A stretch of 64,000 nucleotides of DNA from Halichondria panicea (Eukaryota; Porifera; Demospongiae; Suberitida; Halichondriidae): the NCBI RefSeq assembly GCF_963675165.1, contig NC_087393.1, positions 2,547,502 through 2,611,501 of the forward strand, given 5' to 3'. Each line of letters begins with the position of its first letter. The stretch's first letter is position 1. Below the pieces are notes generated by a model. That model was not told the origin of the DNA. It searched no databases and saw only the letters and a program-made list of their open reading frames with translations. This document shows positions 1 to 9,800 of this stretch, one piece after another. Made by a program: the position numbers and the translations under genes.

Positions 1-720
1 TTTTCTTGTATTTTAATCCATGGATTTGCAAAATAATGCTTCGTTCTTGAGTTATGCCTACTTGGAATGCCATTGCATGCAGCCTTTTCAGAAGAGCACG
101 TAGCCAAACTTGTTTACCGAGTGTTGCTACTCTACTTAGTAGTTAGCTCTGCACTAGAACGCTAGCTATATATTGGTAGCTGCAAGGCTCTATATAGCTC
201 TGCTGATGCAGCCATTAATTTTAGACTTGAACTTTTGGCATCAATCGTTTTTAACAACAATCATGGTCGATCATTACCCACACTTTGAGTTTGCATGCAG
301 CAAAAATGTTCATCATGACATTGCATGTGCAGGCCTGCCAACCTAAATTTACTTGGTAAAATCAAAGATTGTGCTTGAAATTAGATTCTTGATCAATCTT
401 CCAATAATTATAATTAAAAATACAGTCTTGTAAAGCTGACATTAATTTCCTTATTTTATGGATTTTTGTGGGTTTTGTGCACTTCCTGCCACATGGCTTT
501 CCAATATTACTTCTGTTTGCACCTATAATTGGAATGTTTACATGTGCAGTATTTAGAAATCAAGCAAAAATGTTTTGTGCTTGAAATTAGACCCCTCCCG
601 GTAAGACGGGATAGTTGGCAGGTATGATTGTGTATAAAAGCTATTAGCTAGTAGCTTTATGTTATGCAGCTTTGGCATCTCCACCGAGGCATCAGCACCT
701 GCAGTGCTTTCATTTTAGCA
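1..720. repeat. Dispersed repeat, second copy at 13120-13570
   Basis: Two blocks here (about 50-330 and 625-715) match 13120-13570 at roughly 90 percent by eye, in the same order and orientation. Shared landmarks are TTGGAATGCCATTGCA, CGAGTGTTGCTACTCTA and CACCGAGGCATCAGCACC. The copy here carries about 280 extra bases (roughly 340-620) between the blocks. I see no coding potential and no clear terminal repeats. It may be a transposon fragment or a small segmental duplication. Confidence 0.6.
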
Positions 721-862
721 GCGCCCTATTATTTCTCCCTGCCGCCCTTCCAAAATCCTGGCTACCCCACTGGTGGCTACAACAATATTCATGGTATAGA
801 TGTACATGTCCTATACCTGGTACATGGTACAATAATTATGCCAATAGTCTATGGATACTTAC

Positions 863-1527
863 TGAGACGTGTTGGTGACTCTCGAGCAGAAAAAAGGCCA
901 ATCACGGTGAGATTGTGGAGGGACTCAGTTGTGTTGTATAAGTCAAATGACATTTGCTGAAAGCCTAGTTCTTTTATTCTCTGTCTAAGAGTGATTCGGA
1001 CTTCTTTGCAGCTCCATTGGGGATCGTCGCTGTCTGTGCAGCTGTTGTAGATTACTGTGATATTACGGTTTTTTTTATTTCTCTGGATTTGAGTTGATCC
1101 AAGACGAACTGCCAAGCGAAATACTTCGAATTGAGGCTCGTTTGAAGAGACTTGCAATGTCATTTTTGTCTTTCGTCCAGGCTTAATCATTAGTGTAGGT
1201 CCTGGTGGAGACTGCTTCAACCCTGCAAGAAATTTTTATATAAAGTGCGCGAAGTATGGTACGTACATATTGTAAATAGAAGAGCATCCTACAATATGTT
1301 TGATATCAGTCACTTATAGCTAGCTAACAAAGCTACCTCTTACATGTTTTAAACATATTACTCCATTTCAGCAACTGAATGTAAGCAGACTATAAAGTTT
1401 TTACTCTAGATCTAGTGGAAATACAAACAGACTCACTCAGATTCCTAGCATTGAATGTAACAGCTTTTGCTGACTGCAAGGTCGTGATGACTGCCAGCAC
1501 AATAATGTAGCTGAAGTAGCCTCTCAT
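863..1527 (-). CDS. Small secreted protein, 3' end unresolved
   Basis: Two exons are supported on the minus strand: 1527-1437, then 1222-863. The first encodes MRGYFSYIIVLAVITTLQSA, a typical signal peptide, and ends at a GTGAGT donor. The second begins after a TTTCTTGCAG acceptor, keeps the phase (A|GG) and stays open for 120 codons. It has several N-glycosylation sequons (NIT, NTT, NLT) and two cysteines, and ends at a GTAAGT donor just before an in-frame stop. The product is therefore a secreted or ectodomain protein of at least 150 residues. I do not recognise the family. A further 3' exon would lie below 863, where the sequence is repeat, and I could not place it. The terminal codons could also simply read through to the stop near 849. 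Confidence 0.45.
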
Positions 1528-1900
1528 GTCTACTTTTTTAATGTTTCACTTGATTCTTAGTTGTAGAGAAACAGTTGTGTTCATGTAGGTTCTGATGCAG
1601 TGTATTTATGCTGAGAGTGGCAAGGGTGTTTCCCTGAGTGTTCCCCCTACCATGTACCACAAGTAGATCTACGGTATTTCATGAAAAGCACCAGGGAGTT
1701 TCCCAGAGAGTTCCCCTTACCACAAGTACAATTACCTTCGCGAAAATGAATAAACGCCCATCCCCTCTTTTGCTTCGAAGTGGTATTTTCACTCGATTAA
1801 AAGTCCACCCAGAATAAGAAGTTGAGCATGCGCAGTAGCTGAATGCCACATGTTCACTATTAATTAATTTTAGTGAAGAAAGGAAGCTTTAGGTAGTAGC

Positions 1901-1948
1901 TAGCCTCGATTCCAGGCCCGTATTTTAATCGGCCTTGAATCGAGGCTA
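1901..1948. mobile_element. 48-bp foldback element with 9-bp target duplication
   Basis: The element starts TAGCCTCGATTCCAGGCC and ends GGCCTTGAATCGAGGCTA, so nearly its whole length is two inverted arms with a short loop. It is flanked by perfect direct repeats GGTAGTAGC at 1892-1900 and 1949-1957. The same termini occur at 56885-57726 and 61218-61316, and as a single end near 18823 and 22105. A 9-bp duplication is compatible with Mutator-like or Merlin-type transposition. The element is far too short to be autonomous. Confidence 0.75.
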
Positions 1949-2221
1949 GGTAGTAGCTAGTAAGACTATACTCCTTGCTGGACCAAGATCAGACATTATA
2001 ACTTTCTCTGTATGGATCTGTTTGCCCCCTGAAGATGTATATGCAGGGAACAAGTAGTCCTATATGCTGAGAAAGGAAAACACAAGTCCAAGAAAGTTAT
2101 CACACAGGCTAATTTTGCACATTACCTTGCCTTGGTTTTCTGAAACAAAGTACCTGATAGCTGCTCTGTAAGAGTATGACCTACCATCCTTTGAGAAGTT
2201 TCTGCTACATCTAACATCAAC

Positions 2222-2555
2222 GGTAGACTGGCGGCGACAGCCCCTCGTGTGCGTAGCGCGAGGGACTGGCAAACTGTCTATCAGTCACTCGTCTCAGCTG
2301 CAACAAGCATTGCAGCCTATCAGATTGCTCAACGTCATATTAGCCCTGTAATTGTAACCACACTTACACTTCAGGGGATTCAGTGCATTCCATAGTAGCT
2401 GAATCTCATAGCAAAATTTAACCACATTATCTATAACGATATTCATGTTTAGTAGTGTCATACGATCTATTACACTTCCGCTGAGACGAGTGACTGATAG
2501 GCAGTTTGCCAGTCGCTCGCGCTCGGGCGGCTGTCATCGCCAGTCTACATCAACT
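2222..2555. repeat. Inverted repeat with about 75-bp arms
   Basis: The left arm (2222-2298) and right arm (2480-2555) are reverse complements sharing CTGGCAAACTG and AGTCACTCGTCTCAGC. The spacer is about 180 bp. The structure looks like a small non-autonomous DNA transposon. Outer boundaries and target duplication were not resolved. Confidence 0.6.
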
Positions 2556-3035
2556 AGAGTCCACTTCTTTATGTTCATTCTCTTGTCATGCTTTAATCAT
2601 ACTCATGCATTAGTTTATAACATTGTTGTTGTCAATAAAATGTTCATATTAAAATGAAAATACAATAAATTAATGGTGGCATAGAGCAAAATGTAAACCT
2701 CGATTTGAGGCCGCGGGTGGGCGTATGTTCGAATGAAAACTCGCCTTTCGCGATGAAACGCCCAGTCCCCTAATAAGCCTATAGACTTCTTGCAGAAAAG
2801 GGTGGGCGTATTTTCGCGAGGGTACGGTACTCGCAAGTGGTACATGGTAGAGATCACTTGTGAAAGTATGGGAAGGGTCCTCTATAAGGAAGAAGCTGTT
2901 GCAGCGATTGTTTGTGAAACTGTACTTGTATGACATCACTGACACGATCCTTGCCAGAACGCAAAGTGTCAATATTTCTGCTCATTTGCAAAGATATTTT
3001 GCTCACAAAACATTCAATATTTTCTCTGTATGCAG

Positions 3036-3622
3036 GAGATGCATTGAAGCAGTCAGAGCTGCTTAGCCATTTAACTCCCGTAGAGAAGAACTGTGTCCTC
3101 CAGACCACAGCTGCTAGCAACAGTGATGACTTGGAGGAGTTTGCTAGGTATGCTGGTATGCATGCGTGTGCTTCAGCTACGGTACGTGTTAATCAGTGAG
3201 CCTTCATCTAATACTGGAAGGTTGTAACCCAAAGCCATTATGTCACTTGCAATGTAACGAATATACATAATTATTACTATTGTTGCTTGACACTCGAGGT
3301 GGTATAGGGATTAGAGGTTCTAATGTCGTACATGGAACCGAATAATTCATGCCTGGAGCCATACTTATCTTAATGTGATTAGCAGTACGTATGTATACCT
3401 TTGGCAGCAAGAGTTGTAGCTGAAATGAAATGTAACGAATATGTACAGCTTGTGCATCAATCCTCCTACAGGCTGTCACAGTACTTCCACGGAAACCACC
3501 ACCTTGAGGGGATCATGCTGATGGAGAATATTCCACGATCCCAATTGTTGACTCTCATAGACAAGTTCAGTGAAATACTAGTGACTTGCACTCTACCAGA
3601 ACATTCTATACCATCTATATGA
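3036..3622 (+). CDS. NPRL3: C-terminal exons of a probable NPRL3 (GATOR1 subunit)
   Basis: Two exons are clear: 3036-3147 (after TGTATGCAG) and 3472-3622 (after CTCCTACAG), joined in phase (AG|G) and ending at a TGA. Together they encode about 86 residues. The spliced peptide contains [20 protein letters not shown], then [19 protein letters not shown] and EILVTC. The pattern YF-G-HHLE-IM-EN--RSQLL-L-DKF matches my recollection of the C-terminus of the Npr2/Npr3 family, best NPRL3. That protein is part of GATOR1, the GTPase-activating complex that restrains Rag GTPases and TORC1 at the lysosome when amino acids are scarce. NPRL3 is usually over 500 residues, so most of the gene is missing. Either upstream exons lie outside or were not recognised, or this is a remnant. 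It ends 238 bp before the RSAD1 start on the same strand. Confidence 0.5.
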
Positions 3623-3860
3623 CTGATGTCATGTGTATGGGTATTGACTTGACATTCTAATCAATTTTCTTATAATTAATTGTGTCATGTGAACAACCAA
3701 CTGTGAACAACCAACTTATAACAGAAGCATGCATAGTTACTGAGTAGTGTGTAACCATACTGACTATTGTTTACATGCTGTCTATTTTAATGGTTATCTG
3801 GAAACAGTCTTTACCACATCATATAAATGGTATAGTGAAATCCATCTTTACCACATCATA

Positions 3861-6800
3861 ATGGCACTGGTAGTGAATTCAAGAGGAATTCCAGTCTTCA
3901 AATATTTGTTCCAGCAGGAATCCTCTTCAGTGCTTCATCAGTGGAGAAGTTGTTCGAATTCTGAGAGTAGATCTAGATCATGTAATCGACTTCGGAGAAC
4001 GGGAACGCTCTATGTGCATGTGAGTTATTTAGCTGTGTATCGTCAGCTATATATAACATACCACACACACACACACACACACATGCACATGGCGTAGTGT
4101 GGGTTTAAACTTGTGAATTTAAACTTATTTCAGCTGATGGAGTTCATGCATGTCACATAGATGTACGAATCTTTACAGCAGTTGAACCCTGACATTGTAG
4201 TTTAGTCTCATGCATGAAGTAGCCGCCTTTCCTATAGCTAGGGGAGAGACTGTCTGAGCACTAGCTATATTCTGAAGGTCATATTGCACAATATGGAATG
4301 TTCAGTGTCATAAACCTGTTATTGTGCAACGCATGCAATTTGAGGTAAACCGCAATGCTTGACTAGCAACTATGAATATGATTTAACTACGAATCTTTAA
4401 CAGCAGTTGAACCCTGACATTGTAGTTTAGTCTCATGCATAAAGTAGCCGCCCTTCCTAGGGGAGAGACTGTCTGAGCACTTAATTTAGTCTGAAGGCCA
4501 TATTGCACAATATGAAATGTTCAGTGTCATAGCAACACATGCAATTTAAAGTAAACCGCAAATGCATCTATGAATATAAATTTTTGTTTGGCTTGCATTA
4601 CTCCAAGAAAATGAGTGCTAAAGGAACAAGAAAAGTGTTTCACAGGCGTATAGTGCAGTCAACTTGACTTGCTATAATTATAATTATAGCTCCTTGACTG
4701 ACGTACTAACAGTAGCCTAGTTAGGCTGACTATGCTAGCTTTGTTGCATTTTGAGTGGGCAGATCAAAGGAAACACTGTGCCAATATCTGCCATATGGCA
4801 CAGGTCAAGCCTTGAACTGTGCCACATCTAGATACTGGCATAGTATGGCTGAAGTTAATTAGGCTGACTATGCTAGCTTTGTTGCATTTTGAGTAGGCAG
4901 ATCAAAGGAAACACTGTGCCACTATCTAGATACTGGCATAGTATGCCTGAAGTTCCTAAAGCCCACGCTCCACCCAGTAACCTGAAAGGGTCCCTTTTAT
5001 AGTATAACACTGTTAACAGATTCAGTGGTAGGCAGAAAAAACGTGGCTGGTGCATTCCACAGCCACCACAAGTAGTTGAAACTAGTTGTCCGATAAAAGG
5101 AGTGATGTGTACACGGCAAGGAATGCAACAAATCAGTTGTTACACAGCTCACTAGTGCGCATGGGATATATTGGCTCAGTAGTGCCTTTGCCCCTCGAGG
5201 CCTGCGGCCCTCGGGACTAAGTCTACTGAGCCAATATATCCCATGTGGCACTCGTATGTGTCACAACTATAACATAAATGCGTCCCACTGCATAGAACCC
5301 ATACACTTTATGTCATTCTTTATTTCCTTTAATTTTGAATAATAATGATGTTCGCTGACTGAATAGAAAATCATACCCACAAACCCAATTTTGGCATCTA
5401 TTTAGAATCGGCAAAAGCACCCCAAAACCCACGAGAATTCATCTCAGAGCCACCTAATTTAAAAACAAAATTTCCAGGAGGACATGCCCGCGGACCCCCG
5501 TAGGCGGCGGTTTGCGTGCCGTATTTGTGCTCCGGCACTATCCCCCCCCCATTTCAAAATCCCGTATGACGTATGACACCCTGGATTGTTCTAGAGCTGT
5601 ATAATTATGTTTCCAGACAAATGTTATCTAGAATGCTCTAGAAATGCATGATTGTGTGTATGTACAAGTAAATATATAATTATGCTGCTCTGTTGCTCTG
5701 TTTTTGTTCTATAGAGTGGATGAATTACCGTATAGCGTGTAATTTTCGTGGGGCAAAATATTCGTGGTTTTCGTGGTTGGAGGTCTGACCACAAATATTT
5801 TACCCACGAATGAAGCGACCTTTACCTGCAGTCCAAGCAGCAACCACAAAAATATTACCCACGAAATGTCTCAATATTGCTGAACCACGAATATTTTGTC
5901 CCCCGAAAATTACCCGCTATACGGTAATAAAGTGATTGATTGGTGTATTAAAGAAACAGTACATCTTTAAGAAAACTTCCGCTGCTGCGCACTCGCCAAC
6001 ATTTTGTTCAGTTGAACCTGCATGGCCTTTTGTAATTATCTCCAGGGTTGGTCAACTCGCTATAGAGAAGGGTTCCTCTGTGTATCCATATAATTTTCAA
6101 ATCAATCACATATACGATCTGCATGCTGTTGTTCATGATAATTTACCATTTACATACATGCAGTGGCCTTATTGCGCTCAGTTGTGTACCTACTGCAACT
6201 TCAACAAGTACAAGAACACACAGTGAGTATCGTAAATTGTTCCCTACAAGACAATTATGGAATCGATGGGGTACTAACAGACTTTCATACTAATAAAAAA
6301 CAACAGTTGAAAAAGCGGTAGTGGAATATAGCCAACCAATTATGAGTATCAATGAACTCTGCATGCATGCATAATGCACTTTATCTCTATAAACATAAAC
6401 ATTAGCTCTATGGACAAGGAACACATGTTTTCATGTCTGGTAAAGGAGTTTCAGTCTGTGTTAAGCAGGTCCTCTGTTACTGATTTCACCTCAATCTACT
6501 TCGGAGGAGGTGAGTATAATTATAGAGTTGAAATTGTCTGCAATAAGTAGACAGTTATCCAGTTTATTGCAAAGAGTAGATTTCCTTCAGAGGAGGTATA
6601 TACGCCAGCTAGGGTCACTTCTTAGTATTTTTCATCTTCCTTAAATTGTTACTATTATTAACAGGCTCGAAATTTAGCGATTTCATTTAGGGTGCAATGG
6701 AACCCACGTGATGTTTGTCTTTTTGACCATGGCGTACCTTCTCTGAGATAGGCCATTAAAAGTTGTTCCGCATAGTCCAGATCCATCTCAGGTAGGTTAA

Positions 6801-9800
6801 GGTTGTTTTTTATTGAAATTGAAGAAAAAGTGCACTATATATAAAGAACTACCATTTTTTGTAAAAAAATTTGTCAATTACACATTATTTTTCACAAAAT
6901 GTATTGTAAACAGGAATACCTTTTATCTGATAACATTATTACCATGGTTACTATCTTGATATGTGCGTTAACTGTGACCAAATATGACTTACCTTAACAA
7001 TTGTTTTGAAAATGCTGCCTCCAATACCAAGTTGTAGAAAGCAATATTGGTATCAAAAGAAAGCTTTTAGTGAGGTTTACTAGAAACAAAGTGGATATTT
7101 GGTGTGAGCTCATTTTAGCTCTGATTATAGCAACTTTATTGAAAAAATGCTCAAAAAAAACGTGAAAATTTATGATTTGTATGCTTATTGTACAAAATAC
7201 GTGATAGCAGCCCTAAATATCCACTTGGTTTCTATTGCACTGTAGTAAGAGCTTTCTTTTGATACTAAGATTGAACCATGAAAGTGATTATTGGAGACAG
7301 CGTTCTTTGGTTTAAGTAAATAGCAAGTTAATGTACACAACAAGGCAGTAACCATGGCAACGGTGTTATCATCCTGATCCATTTTACGTATCTAATATGA
7401 ATCCCGAATAAAAAGGTACACAATGAAACCATTACACAATGATTCAATGAATAGACAGCAATGCACCCTCATTTATGGCCTGTATTTGTGAAACGGCCTT
7501 AACCAACCTGAGATTGTTGACGTGGCCATGCATATTTCTGTGCTATAATAGAGCCGAATTCTCAGTCAGAGGTGTTCTTCAGTGTAATTATATAGCTAGA
7601 CGGAGAGTAGCTATGTGCTTTTTCATCTCGTGCAGGTACTCCCAGTCTAGCCGGTCCCGGGTTAGTGGAGGCTGTGTTGAGAGCTGTGTCTGAACATTCT
7701 CAGTTGGAAAGTGGGGCTGAAGTGTGCCTAGAGGCTAATCCATCATCGGCAAAACTAGCACAGCTAAGGTGAGTACCTCATCATGACAGTGTGTGACGGG
7801 TGGCCGGTATTGAATAGCACAGCTTTAATATCCTGTCTTATGGTTATACATAGTTGTTGCCATGTTTTAAGGGTATGACCAATAATATTACTGTTCCTTA
7901 CTTATGATTTCAGAGACTTTAAATTAGCTGGTGTCACGCGCTTATCATTGGGAATTCAGGTGAGCTGTTTTTCCACTTAATATCACGAACTATCTCATTC
8001 TCTATATATTCATCACCATCGTTGTAGTCCCTGGATGACACTGATCTTAAACTTATGAACAGAGATCACTCCAGTGAAGAAGGGACAAGGTGGACCTTCA
8101 TGATAAAATTAATGATCTCTCTGACGTGTCTGATTTTCCATTATGATTCGAGATTTTTCTACAGAGCTTTGAAGGATGCCATATCCATCTTTCCTGGAAG
8201 TGTTAACACTGACGTCATCTTTGGTAGACCTGGACAGAGCCTACAAAAATGGAAAGAGGAGCTCAGTGATGTAAGTACATATCCGGCATCTAGTTGCTTA
8301 CATACAGCCATGCAGAGTCTCTGTAAGTGGCCCAGTATCTTTCACCCTCTACCCTCTCTGTCTACATGCTATCAAGAGCTCATAATTATTAACATGCTAT
8401 ACATTCTCAAAGAATGAAAGTAGTCGGTTTGTTTGCAAATATTTAAGAGTAAACTGTGTTGTCCTGAGTTTCGCTTATATCTGGAGTTTGTCTGTAAAGA
8501 CTCTTCCCACCTTGAATAATAAACTGTGGCGCAGTGGAAACGTGCTGGGCCCATAGCCCAGAGGTCGATGGATCGAAACCATCCCATGCACTACTTACTA
8601 CCTTTTTGCTTTTTTATTTAATTTTGATGAACAAGTACTGATGCTAATTTACCCTGTGTATTTAGACAGTGATGTGTGTACTAGCAGAGTGGCGCAGTGG
8701 AAGCGTGCTGGGCCCATAACCCAGAGGTCGATGGATCGAAACCATCCTCTGCTACTGCGTTTTTGCTTTCTTGTTTGATGAACTCAGTACCAAATTCGCC
8801 CTGTGTATTAGGCAGTGATGTGTGTGTGCTAGCAGAGTGGCGCAGTGGAAGCGTGCTGGGCCCATAACCCAGAGGTCGATGGATCGAAACCATCCTCTGC
8901 TACTGCCTTTTTGCTTTCTTGAACTAAGTACTGATGTTAATTCGCCCTGTGTATTTAGGCAATGATGTGTGTGTGCTAGCAGAGTGGTGCAGTGGAAGCA
9001 TGCTGGGCCCATAACCCAGAGGTCGATGGATCGAAACCATCCTCTGCTACTGCCTTTTTGCTTTCTTGAACTAAGTACTGATGTTAATTCGCCCTGTGTA
9101 TTTAGGCAATGATGTGTGTGTGCTAGCAGGGTGGCGCAGTGGAAGCGTGCTGGGTCCATAACCCAGAGGCTTTTTATTAATTTTTTGATGAACTAAGCAC
9201 TGATGCTACGTAATTCGCCCTGTGTATTTAGGCAATGATATGTGTGGGCTAGCAGGGTGGCGCAGTGGAAGCGTACGTGCTGGGCCCATAACCCAGAGGT
9301 CGATGGATCGAAACCATCCTCTGCTACTACTTACCTTTTTAATTTTGATGAACTAAGTACTGATGCTACGTAATTTTCCCTGTGTATCTATAGGCAATGA
9401 TATGTGTGTGCTAGCAGAGTGGCGCAGTGGAAGCGTGCTGGGCCCATAACCCAGAGGTCGATGGATCGAAACCATCCCCTGCTACTTACTCCCCTTTTGC
9501 TTTCATATTTGTTGGAATACGTGCTAGTGCTAAATTCACACTACATAGTTATGCATCCTAAGATTAGCCATGCCAACACAGAGTTCGTCATTTGATATAT
9601 TATTGTCATCCTCATTTGACATGGTATGATTTCGCCTGGAAGCGGCAGATAATAACATAATTACGTATGTAGATCATGAATTCCTGTTCGTTGCTCAGTG
9701 CTGATATACACTTGTAATTGTTCTCTTGGCAGGTGAATGGGATGGTTGACAATCATGTCTCCCTATACCAGCTCACCGTAGAGAAAGGGACACCATTGGC

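Larger units (their letters stand above)
1529..3035. other. Gene-poor stretch with repeat fragments
   Basis: It holds a 48-bp foldback element (1901-1948), an inverted repeat (2222-2555) and related GC-richer scraps at about 1735-1800 and 2690-2840 containing GGGCGTATTTTCGCGA-like sequence in opposite orientations. The piece at 2930-3030 contains CCAGAACGCAAA, which recurs at about 51690 and 54680, so it is a dispersed repeat. Short open frames here are compatible with chance. Upstream exons of the NPRL3-like gene should lie here or further left, but none could be placed. Confidence 0.5.
8520..9500 (+). repeat. Tandem array of seven tRNA-iMet units (about 126-163-bp period)
   Basis: Unit starts are 8520, 8683, 8831, 8978, 9125, 9251 and 9413. 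The spacers are homologous (TGATGAAC, AAGTACTGATGCTAATT and CCCTGTGTATTTAGGCAATG recur), so the array grew by duplication of whole tRNA-plus-spacer units. The array lies entirely in RSAD1 intron 7 (8271-9732), on the same strand as the host. Confidence 0.9.

Noticed and set aside
2854-3120. Overlapping frames on both strands before the NPRL3-like exon
   Set aside because: The sequence shares CCAGAACGCAAA and TTTGCAAA-type blocks with repeats at 51690 and 54680; only the part from 3036 fits splice signals and homology.
5936-6226. 96-codon frame treated as one gene start
   Set aside because: Only 6164-6222 is coding (RSAD1 exon 2, with CxxxCxxC); the upstream part is intron, and exon 1 at 3861-4019 supplies the preceding LYVH.
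8681-9159. Minus-strand open frames reading GWFRSIDLWAMGPARFHC-type repeats
   Set aside because: They are antisense translations of the tandem tRNA-iMet units and their spacers, not proteins.
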